20,566 bases of DNA, taken from the NCBI GenBank assembly GCA_000969725.1, contig JXSR01S028835.1; one strand, 5' to 3'. Positions within the stretch are counted from its first letter, which is position 1, and every line of letters starts with the position of its first letter. Shown here in pieces: positions 8,871 through 17,981 of this stretch. Origin of the DNA: Ophiothrix spiculata (taxonomy: Eukaryota > Echinodermata > Ophiuroidea > Amphilepidida > Ophiotrichidae). The notes under the pieces were generated by a model. The model was not told the DNA's origin. It worked only from the letters and a program-made list of their open reading frames with translations, and did not search any database. Made by a program: the position numbers and the translations under genes.

Positions 8871-10139
8871 CTGATTGCAAATTACATGGGCTATGTTCAA
8901 ACTCAGATGTGTTAAGAACCATCACTTATGCCTCAAGATTTCATACTATATGATGTGGGATGTCCTGTTACCATGGTTACACAAAAGTTAAGAAGATGGC
9001 CGACAGATACTTCAGAGCTTAACACTTACATACATTGAACAATATCAGCATTTTGGAATGTTTAGGTACAAAAGCTGAAATCATATATTCATGTGGAAGA
9101 AAAAAAGAAGACATACATTACAATGAGTATCTTAAATTTGCCTGGGAATCCATGCTAACAGAGTTCAAAATTGACTGAAAATAAAGTTTACAAAGAATGA
9201 CCTCCAAGAGGGTAAATATTGACACTGATTGCAAATTACATGGGCTATGTTCACACTCAGATGTGTTAAGAAATATCACTTGCGGTCGGGAGGTTTCATA
9301 CTTAGTTGATGTGGGATGCTCCGTTGCTATGGTTACTACATTCAAGTCAAGAAGATAGCTAATGGATGTTTTATCTTACATGTATTAAAAAATAAGAGCA
9401 ATTTGGAATGCTTAGGCTCAAAATTTAAGTCATATATTTTTGCAGGTGGAAAAAGATGATATACTATCTAAAGAAACATCTTACTTTGCCTGAGAATCCA
9501 TTTGCACAGAGCCAACATTGACTGAAAATAAAGTTTACCAAGAATGACCTCCAAACCACAGAGGGAAAATATTGACACTGATTGCAAATTACATGGGCCA
9601 TGTTCACACTCAGATGTGTTAAGAACCATCCCATATGCCTCGAGGTCTCATACTTAAGTGATGTGGGATGTTACATTGCCATGGTTACTAAAAGTCAAGA
9701 AGATAGTGCATGGATATTTCTTAAGTTGATGCTTACAAGTATTGAACGATGACAGCATTTTGGAGTATTTGGGGACACAAGTTGAATTCATATATTCACA
9801 TAGAAGTAAAAAGAAGACATATAATATTTTACAATGATCATCTTGAATTTGTTGAGAATGGATCTTAACAGAGTCAACATTAGCTGAAAATATAGTTTAC
9901 CAAGAATGACCTCCAAACCACAGAGGAAAATAATGATACTTACTGCAAATTACATGGGCTATGTTAACACTTTGATGTGTTAAGAACCATCACCATCATC
10001 ATTGCGCCTGTAGGTTTCATACTTAGGTGATGTGGGATGCTTCGTTGCTATGGTTACTACATTTCAGTCAAGAAGATAGCTGATGGATATATTGTCTTGG
10101 TTAACCCTAATAAACACTGACAATGGCTGCATTTTGGAT
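8871..10139. repeat. Diverged tandem repeat, ~354-bp unit, about 3.6 copies
   Basis: The phase marker CTGATTGCAAATTACATGGG (variant CTTACTGCAAATTACATGGG in copy 4) begins at 8871, 9225, 9578 and 9939, giving periods of 354, 353 and 361 bp. Shared landmarks in order are: GATGTGTTAAGAA at about +30, GATGTGGGATG, a CC/CT-ATGGTTAC box, CAAGAAGAT, CATTTTGGA, TCATATATT, then GACTGAAAATAAAGTTTAC and GAATGACCTCCAA near the unit end. Copies have diverged by many substitutions and small indels, so the array is old. The fourth copy stops after CATTTTGGATT at about 10139. No unit carries a continuous reading frame, and the 75-codon minus frame at 9118-9345 crosses a unit boundary. Confidence 0.9.
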
Positions 10140-11741
10140 TTTTTCTCTGACATTTTGGGCAAATACATCAATTGTCAATTACAGAGTAGGAGGTCAGTTT
10201 AGATAGCTGGCATCACAGATTATAAACCGGACTTGGCAAAGTGGTAAAAACTCCAGATATATGTTGGAAACTTTTGCAATATTTAACATATTGTACTGAT
10301 CGTGCATTGCACATACATTTTGAATTTAAAAACTAAAATTTAAGTTGAATTTATCAAAATCCTTGCCCCAAAGTGTGTTTGTTATAACTGAAATATCGCT
10401 GATACTTACTTTGCTATATGACTTGTCTATTTTTACAAATTATTTTCAAACACAAAGTTGAAAAACATTATAGAATATAAGAAAACAGCTATATAAAAGT
10501 AAACTAAACACTTTTTGAGTTAAATAGCATAATAAAATTCCCAACATAAACAATTTTCATAAAGTAGAATGTTGTGCTACTTTTTAAAAGAAATTAATAC
10601 AATGTGGAGTTCAAATGTTTTAACAAATCTGACCTTCCTTTAATTTTTGTCTTTTGTTACAGTTGCAACTTTCTATACACCTAAGAATCTTTCAATGTTA
10701 AAATCTTCACACAGTTTCCAGCACAAATTCTACTAATGACAAATCCAACCTAAGACCAGCTATCAAGTAACAGCATCACTTTAAAGTCCATTGTCCTAAT
10801 CATCAAAGAAATCAACCATCAGCGTTTGTTATTTTCTCCTCTACTGTCAAGAACAGGGGTCAGTGACCACTTAAAAAGTATTGACTTATCAAAAAGAAAA
10901 ACACTATCTGTCTTGAACCAGATGGGTATAAGATGTAGCCAATCAATATCATCTTCCTAGAAGGGACATTTTAGTCAGGATTTCCCCTGTCTGCATATTA
11001 TCAAAGTAAAATTATTAACAACACATCTGGAAACCTATTTTAACTTCCCTCAATTTGGTGGCTAACATGTATTCTTGGAATTACCACCTATACACACTTA
11101 GGGGAAATAATGACAATGGCACTGAATTCACAAGTTAGCTTGAATTATATTTCAATTAATTGGTGATAGGCTATACAATCATCTACATTTTACATTTTGG
11201 GAAATTAAGATTATTCAAGGAAACTGGTCCTATGTTCTTTGAGAAAATGAAAGCACGTTTTTTTTTTTTGTAATGCTTTGTCATATGTTTTACATTTACA
11301 TCAATGATAAAGAGTCCAGAAAACCTACATATACCATTTTAAAACTGATTCAATTATAAGAAAATTGCATGTGGGTCTTTATATTATCATGATAATTATT
11401 TAAAGCTCTATCACATGACTTAAATCAGTTTACTTTACCAAGAAAAGCCATAACATAAGAAAATATGGTTCAGAAAGAATGACTTGTAAGCTGTAAGTGC
11501 TTTATAAGTATTTCTGCCGTCATAGCTCGATAGGCATGTTCAGCAGTACTGGATACATTGCATGATTTTACAATTTATTCATCTTTGATAATACTTTGGA
11601 TCTTGGGTTCAGTGACTAAAATTAAATTATTTCAGTCTCTTAAGGCCCATTGATTTCCCCTAAAATCCACAGATTCTTATATTTGCATTAGGTGTTATGA
11701 TATCAATCTAGGAGTGATCTCTGTAAGGCATGCTTTAGCAT
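10140..11741. other. AT-rich non-coding stretch
   Basis: About 1.6 kb without a usable reading frame on either strand. A T-run at about 11257-11270 is the only low-complexity feature. No repeat terminus, RNA gene or promoter was recognised. Confidence 0.6.
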
Positions 11742-11743
11742 TA

Positions 11744-11984
11744 AGGCTCTGTCACACATCACCTAGCATACTTAATCCCACTTCTGTTTTGGTTTATGCA
11801 TGATGTTCGTCATTTCTGCATTAGAAGTATGTTCAATACGTCATCCATACGGTTTGTCCATTATGTATACGTTCAATTTGTTATCCATACTGTGATAGTT
11901 TGTTTGACACACGATCAATATATAAAACTTTTGTTATGTTATTCTGAAGTTTGGGCTCTACACAGTGATATGTGACAGAGTCTT
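11744..11984. mobile_element. TA-flanked MITE, AGGCTCTGTCACA family (241 bp)
   Basis: The left end is AGGCTCTGTCACACATCAC. The right end on the opposite strand is AAGACTCTGTCACATATCACTG, followed inward by TGTAGAGCCCAAA. TA dinucleotides flank both ends (11742-11743 and 11985-11986). The same termini, including the inner GTAGAGCC segment, occur in the shorter element at 17136-17261, which makes it a family. TA target-site duplications suggest the Tc1/mariner group, inferred from the duplication only. No coding capacity. Confidence 0.82.
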
Positions 11985-11986
11985 TA

Positions 11987-12360
11987 TGCTTCATCAATGA
12001 CAATCAAGAGAAATTTAATGGCATCTAAGGCAAAATATCTTCTTCCAAATCTAAATCCTTAGATGAAACCCTGATGAACCTTTGCAAAGGATTATCAATT
12101 GCAATGCAATATTGTTTTAGGTGCGCTTCACAGAGGCCAATATTGCTATCATTATAGGGACTTCTTCATCATTGTTTGTGTTCAATGGCTTATTCCTGGG
12201 GCAAGTACTTTCAGGATAAATGATTCTAGGAAAGATATTGATCAATTCCTCAAGAAGCTTTTTAAGACCAGCAAAATGAAAGGGAAATGGGAAAACAGTT
12301 TAGACAGGAATGTTGGACGGTAGCCATGGCTGGGTTTGGACTCAATTACTGTGCATATCC
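11987..12360. other. Non-coding stretch between MITE and pyrimidine tract
   Basis: A 74-codon plus frame (12099-12323) lacks any recognised domain. Nothing else is visible. Confidence 0.5.
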
Positions 12361-12498
12361 TATCATCCTTTTCTTTTCCTTCTCCTTTCCCAATTGTTCT
12401 CATATTCTTTCTTTTCCTTTTTTTCATTCTCCCTTTTTTCCTTTCTATTCTTTGTCCCCTTCCTTTCTTCATATTCTGATCTGCTTCTTTTCTTCCTG
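12361..12498. repeat. Polypyrimidine (C/T) tract
   Basis: About 138 bp of almost pure T and C on the plus strand (runs such as CCTTTTCTTTTCC), broken by a few purine-containing clusters. It is a decayed CT microsatellite. Translated backwards it yields a K/R/E/G-rich frame of 123 codons (12242-12613 minus), the longest in the window and an artefact of this composition. Confidence 0.85.
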
Positions 12499-13004
12499 AA
12501 TAACAGTCCTTGAGCTCAGCAAGCTTTAAGGTGCATTTACACTGTGACGACTTGGGGTAACGACAAGCAACGTAGACTTGCGAATTAGTTTTGAATTTTA
12601 TGCCCGTCATCACTAGTTAAAGTCAGTTAACGCTCACACCAGCTGCTAGCCACACACACCATCGTTACTATCAGTTGTTTTCAGTTACAACTTTTTTACA
12701 AGCAATCCATAGCTAGAAAAACGTCATTAGACATCACCACAGTTTGACCTATGTATCAATATGACACCACACATTTGAAGTCGTCATCCCCTGAACTCAT
12801 CTTCCTCACATACATTTCCCAACCATTATGAGACCCCAAAGTGATTTCATTCCAGCCATACCTGCCTTAGATTAACTCCATACCTAACTCAGCTCTATGG
12901 TTACGTATATCAAACTTTGGTTACACCAAGCATATATTTCTGACATGCAATTTTTGCTATCAACCAGTAGTAAGATACATGAAGGAGAATATGATGTATT
13001 AATT
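12499..13004. other. Non-coding stretch with possible repeat end
   Basis: GGTGCATTTACACTGTGACGAC at about 12530 has the look of a MITE terminus, and the next 120 bp are less AT-rich than the surroundings. I found no inverted partner, so it is not called as an element. No gene seen. Confidence 0.4.
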
Positions 13005-13007
13005 TTA

Positions 13008-13416
13008 GGTGTCTGGGCCATGATAGATGACTGAAATTTGTTGGTAAAAATGGGCTTGAATAATATTTTATCGATGTAGAACCAATTTTTAAAATAAAAA
13101 TTGGGGTCATCGGACTCGGTTTAAAACTAGCATTTTTGGAGCTTTTGGGGGAAAATTAGTACAGAGGTCTATGGGGAATGTGGCAAAAGTGACATTATTT
13201 ATTGTTGATTCTAAAACTTCCCGCTGAAAATTTGTGTCAATTTTTTCACAAAATTTGCACAAAAGTATATTATTTCAATTAAACCTATTTTTCATGAAAA
13301 ATGAGAAAATGTGACATTTTTAGCTTCAAAACATTATTCTGCGTATACTGCGCATGCATGGTGCTGCACCTGCGAGATCAAAACAAGTGCGTACCAGTAC
13401 GCATGGACCAGACACC
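13008..13416. mobile_element. TTA-flanked MITE, GGTGTCTGG family (409 bp)
   Basis: The left end GGTGTCTGGGCCATG and the right end read on the minus strand (GGTGTCTGGTCCATG) match at 14 of 15 positions. TTA lies immediately outside both ends (13005-13007 and 13417-13419), a 3-bp TWA-type duplication as in PIF/Harbinger. Inside the right end is a small perfect stem TGCGTAC-CA-GTACGCA (13388-13403), next to a CG-containing segment with TGCGCATGCATG. The interior is AT-rich and shows no transposase. It has a different terminus from the other TTA-flanked MITE at 2592. Confidence 0.82.
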
Positions 13417-13419
13417 TTA

Positions 13420-13875
13420 ATCAATTTTAGGTTGAACATGCGAAGGTGAAGAGCACTTTAGCCTTTGGCAGTTTATCACTAATAAATCCAAATGAGTTTT
13501 TGAAACATTTGAATCCCAATTTGTCTGTTTGAAAATAATGGCACATAGCAAAATTCTAAGAAAGAAAAAACATGTAAAAATCAAATCACTCTTTTGTATC
13601 TAATAAAGAATCTTTTACAAAATAGGTTGGTTATTTCAGACAAAATTTTCCAATATCAAAAGTACACAATGCATGCTTGAAGAATACAGCAACATGAAGT
13701 GAAATAGGCACAAACAGGTCAAAATAACCTACAAGTAGTTAAATATTTGCTATATTTCCAGGACAGCAATCTAATTTATTAACTTGCAGTACCATTTTCC
13801 TGTTACTCACAAGTGTAGTAAACTTTGTGACATAAAAAATATTCTGAAATTGAACGTGCTCGAGGGAAGCCCTGG
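13420..13875. other. AT-rich non-coding stretch, nothing recognised
   Basis: No supported reading frame, repeat end or RNA gene. Confidence 0.55.
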
Positions 13876-13935
13876 TCGAGGAGGGGGTACTCACATATGT
13901 AAGGTATACGGGGACCTGCTGCCAGGGAACCCCTT
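13876..13935 (+). mobile_element. Short left-end fragment of G-tract family
   Basis: GGAGGGGGTACTCACATATG, then GGTATACGGGGACCTGCTGCC, gives an abrupt GC-rich island in AT-rich DNA. It shares the G-run plus TACTC start with 15181 and, inverted, with the terminus at 224-236. Only about 60 bp survive; the ATAGGGT-containing interior is absent. Confidence 0.55.
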
Positions 13936-15180
13936 AAAGACAATACAGTATTACAATAACAACATCTGCAAAGAAAATGGTATGTTGGAATTGTGTTACT
14001 ATAGCAAAACCTAATGGAGACATTAAACTCCAGGAATAAACTAATTTAAGAAACCTTGGAGGATATACCAATTCCAACTGTTTCAACATCCAGCAATTTG
14101 GAGAACACATCTGTCAACCATCTGCTAAACGACAGGGATGTCTGTCCCCAGTTCTGCAAGGAATTAAAATTGCTAGCAGTTCAAACTGGAAATAACTGAC
14201 TACCAAATCTACAATTTATTCCGATGAGAACATTACATTATGCCTTGAGGTCTAACAAGGGAACGTAATTGATTAAGAGTCTTCTGAGATCAGAGTATTA
14301 ACATTTTTGTTTGTATGTGAAAGCTCTGTCTCAAGTGCATGGAACTCTGGCATTATTTTGTTAACTGTCTTTAGGCCAACAAAGCCCAACAAATCAAGAA
14401 AATAGTGCAAGTTCACCCCCTGTCGCACACAAGGAATATAAATTGTTACTATCAATTAAATTGTTTGTGATGACAAAATATTTTTCACACTTCAACACAT
14501 TTGCAAGTGCTTACTGATCTGCAGTATTTTTACCATTGTTATTATATTGATTTCTACTAGCTTTACATTTTCATGATGGAATTGTCCTTGAGCGGGGCAA
14601 TCTGATAAACATTTTGAAGAAAACATTTTCTCACTAGTTGACATTTTCCCATAATAAAAATTGTTCTCATGGTGTACATTTTTTTTAGTCTGATATTCTG
14701 ATAATGACAATTATCTAGATTACTCAAGCCTCAAGGTCATTTTGAATTCTGGATCGTGTTTTTTCCTAAATCAGAGAAAAGTCTATTTTGACTTTATAAT
14801 AATTATAGAGAGAAGCCAGTTTTCAGCTTAAAAGAGGAATTCAGCTTTTTAAAAATAAAGAGTTATATTTTCCTCTCTTTTTAGCCATACTTTTGGTACT
14901 TATATAAAGAAAGAGCACCAGAAATCTTGCAAAATTGTTTGAAAAATAATAGTTTTCCACTTTTTTTAAGCAACCCCACTGGCATCTCTGATTATAAGAA
15001 GTCGCTCATTTGATCGTCTCACAAATGCAGATGTCAAGCTGTGCCACTCCAAATCATTACGTATCCATGATTGATTGGGAGGTTTATTTACACACCTGAA
15101 TCTAATCAAGCTTCTATGTTGACCAATCGTATTGACCACATCATTACATGACAGATGACCTTAAAGGTATATCGCAACCT
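13936..15180. other. AT-rich non-coding stretch
   Basis: About 1.25 kb. Minus-strand frames at 14273-14455 and 14492-14710 (60 and 72 codons) have no recognisable domains. Nothing else was identified. Confidence 0.55.
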
Positions 15181-15395
15181 GGGGGGGGGTACTCAGAGGT
15201 ATGTGATATCTGCGATATCCAACATAGGGTCTTGCAAAACTGAGTTTTGGTCAAAAATAGGGTCTATGGAACTGATTTTTTCTCAAATTTAGGTCTCAAG
15301 AACTGTTTTTCCCATAAAAATACAACTTTTGAGCTGAAAATTGCTCAAAATTAGGTTGAAAATTTAGAAAAACACACTTTTGAATCTTTTTTTCA
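15181..15395 (+). mobile_element. Left-end fragment of G-tract/'ATAGGGT' family
   Basis: A run of nine G (15181-15189) followed by TACTC opens the fragment. Degenerate internal units follow with ATAGGGTCT at 15224 and 15257, TTTAGGTCT at about 15288 and ATTAGGTT at about 15350. The spacing is near 31-33 bp or twice that, with AAACTGATTTTT/GGTCAAAA-like filler between. The ATAGGGTATC units at 71-153 have similar spacing. No right terminus was found before unrelated AT-rich DNA, so the copy is truncated. Confidence 0.65.
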
Positions 15396-15604
15396 AATCT
15401 TGCATGATGGAACACTTTTTGACCATTTCTGTTTGTCTCTCTCACGTGACATAATCTCTTTATCAACTCTCCCATGTAGTCATAGAAACGTTTGTATATT
15501 TGCTATTTGATTTTAAATGGATAAGATTTGGATGCTTATAATTTTGTAGTAATTCAACTGTATAAGTGGTTTCGGACTCGCATATTGGTTTATTATGTGT
15601 AGTT

Positions 15605-15856
15605 GTAGCAAACAGACATGTATTTGCAACTTTAAATTTGCAAAGACATGTCTGTTGTAGCAAACAGAAATGTCTTTGCAACTTTAAATTTGCAAAGACA
15701 TGTCTGTTGTAGCAAACAGAAATGTCTTTGCAACTTTAAATTTGCAAAGACATGTCTGTTGTAGCAAACAGAAATGTCTTTGCAACTTTAAATTTGCAAA
15801 GACATGTCTGTTGTAGCAAACAGAAATGTCTTTGCAACTTTAAATTTGCAAAGACA
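15605..15856. repeat. 52-bp satellite, ~4.85 units, each a hairpin
   Basis: The unit begins GTAGCAAACAGAAATGTC at 15605, 15657, 15709, 15761 and 15813, giving an exact 52-bp period. Units 2-5 are essentially identical; unit 1 differs at a few bases (ACATGTATTTG), and the last unit breaks off after AAAGACATT. Within each unit ACAGAAATGTCTTTGCAA pairs with TTGCAAAGACATGTCTGT (one mismatch in 18) around an 8-nt loop, so a 44-nt near-perfect stem-loop recurs five times. The near-identity points to recent amplification. The reading frames overlapping it (15463-15681 minus, 15804-15986 plus) are incidental. Confidence 0.95.
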
Positions 15857-16682
15857 TTTAAAGTTATCACACTGCAGAACAATTTATGTGCATAATTGCC
15901 AACATGTCATAATAAATATCCATTCAATACTAATGTTAAGAACATGTTGTTTTGACCAAAATCACATTGTTTGCCAAATTTTCTAAGCTGGATGATGCCC
16001 CCAGTATTACCAACTCCCCAAACTTGAGATATAGTCAAGAGAACGTTTTGCATCAAATACCAAGAATTTACCTTTCCATCCCATTCTCTTTTCAAGCCCC
16101 ATTTATGCAAAATCTCCCCTTCCATCTCCACTTTTTTCTGTTTCTATGTAAACAAGTCTCATAATCTCTCAATACATTAAACCTTGAATACTGCACTACA
16201 TGAGCCAAGCACTTCACAGAACGGGAAATCTAATAAGCCGAAACACTTAATTCAAAACAACAACAACTTCAATGTCACTAATCATAGCTAAGCTTATCAT
16301 GAGCTAATCATCAGAAGGAAAAACATCAAAAGAAAACAAATCTGAGGAGCAAATGAATTGCACTTTCATGTTTTTTATGTTCCTTCATAAGTGAGAGACT
16401 CGAAAACTGTTTACTTTCCGTCTACTGTAGCTAATATTAATATTGATGGCTATATTTATTATCATGTTTGTATTCAAAACATTAACTGAAGACGAAGGTG
16501 TATACTTGCTCATAACATTAACAACAATCTATCACTATGGTCTAAGGAACAAATAACTTACAAACAAAATTTGGTCGCTAATGAAATTGGCTAAAATTGT
16601 ATAAATTGTAACTTGTTTTGTAAAACCACATAACATATTCACTTCTTCTAAGATAACTAACTACATGGAGTCATATGTTGCT
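15857..16682. other. AT-rich non-coding stretch
   Basis: Two opposing frames (15907-16131 minus and 15952-16164 plus) overlap each other and have no recognisable motif. No repeat ends were found. Confidence 0.55.
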
Positions 16683-16684
16683 TA

Positions 16685-16910
16685 GGCGACAACAAAAAAC
16701 CCTGTTTTACGGGCGGTCGGGAGAATCTTTTTTTCTGATTTTTTTTTTTTAACCCAAAAATCTGAGAAAAAAAATGAAAACATTTTAACAAAAATTGTTT
16801 AAAAAACGGCAGATTTTACAAGATTTTGGTTTTTCAAAACTGAAAAAAAAGAAAAAAATTCTTCCAAAACGCAAATTTAGGGTCGGTTTAAAGCCACCAA
16901 AACCCTCAGT
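16685..16910. mobile_element. Inverted relative of the 2592 MITE, right end degraded
   Basis: It begins TTA-GGCGACAACAAAAAACCC, with CTGTTTTACGGGCGGTCGG just inside. This matches the minus-strand reading of the right end of the 2592-2830 element and of the truncated copy ending at 2042 (CCCTGTTTTACAGGCGAGC). Its right portion, read inverted (GACCCTAAATTTGCGTTTTGGAA), matches the left part of the 2592 element (AACCCTAAATTTGTATTTTGGAA). The element is thus the same family in opposite orientation. No clean right terminus or TTA could be placed. The middle is a mix of long T and A runs that fold back on each other. Confidence 0.72.
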
Positions 16911-17133
16911 CAAACCATATTGCACTTCATTTTAGTCAACTACAAGAGGTCATATTGTTTTTCTCCTCTTTGTGAGTAGATAAACAAATAAAGAATGAAT
17001 TTCATGTAGGGAAGGAGAAAACACATTAGTTTTAAAGTACAAGATGTAATCCCATGGCAAGTTGGAAAAAATTAGCTGCGAAGTGCGAGTCTGCTAATTC
17101 AGTCGATTATTAAATCTGCAAAAACATCAGAGC
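16911..17133. other. Short unassigned spacer
   Basis: AT-rich sequence between two MITEs; nothing recognised. Confidence 0.5.
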
Positions 17134-17135
17134 TA

Positions 17136-17261
17136 AGGCTCAGTCACACATCACTGTATTGAGCCAAATGTACATACACTGTTTCGGTCATTGCGATACA
17201 TTACCAAAACAGTGTACGTTATTCGTACATTTTGGCTCTACACGGTAATGTGACAAAGCCA
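17136..17261. mobile_element. TA-flanked palindromic MITE, AGGCTCAGTCACA family (126 bp)
   Basis: The left arm has AGGCTCAGTCACACATCAC, GAGCCAAATGTAC and ACACTGTTTCGGT. These are mirrored by the right arm on the minus strand: TGGCTTTGTCACATTACCGTG, GAGCCAAAATGTAC and ACACTGTTTTGGT. The whole element is one foldback around about 17198. TA flanks both sides (17134-17135 and 17262-17263). Termini and the inner GTAGAGCC block match 11744-11984; this shorter copy is more symmetrical. Confidence 0.88.
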
Positions 17262-17437
17262 TAAAACCTACAAAATCATCAACTATTACATATATAGCAT
17301 ACCATACAAACATATACATGAAGTTATATGGTATATAATGTTTTATTCCCTTTTTGTTGGTAGATTAAAAAATGAGTAAATAATGGGAAGGCAAACCCTC
17401 TCATAAGCTCAATAAGTAAGTCATCTCCATCCCTTGT

Positions 17438-17530
17438 CCAACCTTGGTCATTAATAAAGGCTCTCCTTAAACTCAGTAGTTATTGTCAACCTGCAACCCA
17501 ACCTTGGTCATAAACGCACAGGTAATGAAG
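17438..17530. repeat. Imperfect 60-bp direct repeat
   Basis: CCAACCTTGGTCAT occurs at 17438 and 17498, and each copy is followed within 15-25 bp by an AATRAAGGCT-like stretch. It is probably a small old local duplication. Confidence 0.55.
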
Positions 17531-17796
17531 GCTAATCAGTCTTAATCAAGTCACAAGACCCAAGCCAATAGCATCTTAAGGAGGATACATTTTACTCCTA
17601 ATGGCGATGTCATATGTATCCGTTCATCTCAAACTGGCCATAAATGTGGTAAGCTTCATTTTGCTATACAGGTGTAAATTCATGCAAAGGTTCACACACT
17701 TGCAAAGTTTCTTGTCAAGAAAGTAATTGGAAGAAAAAGATCGGAAATATGACAATTATGTTCTGAAGACCAGCAGGAGAAAACATAGGGCTTATT
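17531..17796. other. Unassigned AT-rich spacer
   Basis: No feature recognised between the direct repeat and the next MITE. Confidence 0.5.
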
Positions 17797-17798
17797 TA

Positions 17799-17979
17799 TT
17801 GAAATTTTCAACAGAAAATTCCAATTAGAAAACTCAAGTTTTCCAGACAGCTTCGGCAGTCCTTTCTGCTGTTTTCCTCAGTAGATTGAGGTGATGGTAG
17901 CTGATCCAGCCGGATGCTGTTTTGATGACGTCAGCTGGCTGTGAGTTTTTTATTGGAATTTTCTGATGAAAATTTCAGT
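17799..17979. mobile_element. TA-flanked MITE with ~36-bp terminal inverted repeats (181 bp)
   Basis: Left TGAAATTTTCAACAGAAAA then TTCCAATTAGAAAACTCA is mirrored by the right end on the minus strand: TGAAATTTTCATCAGAAAA then TTCCAATAAAAAACTCA. There are only a few mismatches over about 36 bp. TA lies just outside both ends (17797-17798 and 17980-17981), as in Tc1/mariner-type insertions. The roughly 105-bp centre is GC-richer, with GACGTCAGCTGGCT near 17928. No coding capacity. Confidence 0.85.
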
Positions 17980-17981
17980 TA

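Noticed and set aside
8871-10139. CRISPR-like array
   Set aside because: The period is about 354 bp with diverged whole units and no short-repeat/unique-spacer structure, in a eukaryotic context.
12242-12613. 123-codon minus-strand reading frame, longest in the window, K/R/E/G-rich
   Set aside because: It is the reverse translation of a polypyrimidine tract (12361-12498); the basic low-complexity middle is compositional and there is no domain.
12530-12650. MITE-like terminus GGTGCATTTACACTGTGACG
   Set aside because: No inverted partner or target-site duplication found within the following several hundred bases.
15605-15856. CRISPR-like array from the 52-bp period
   Set aside because: The whole unit is repeated with no unique spacers; it is a simple tandem satellite.
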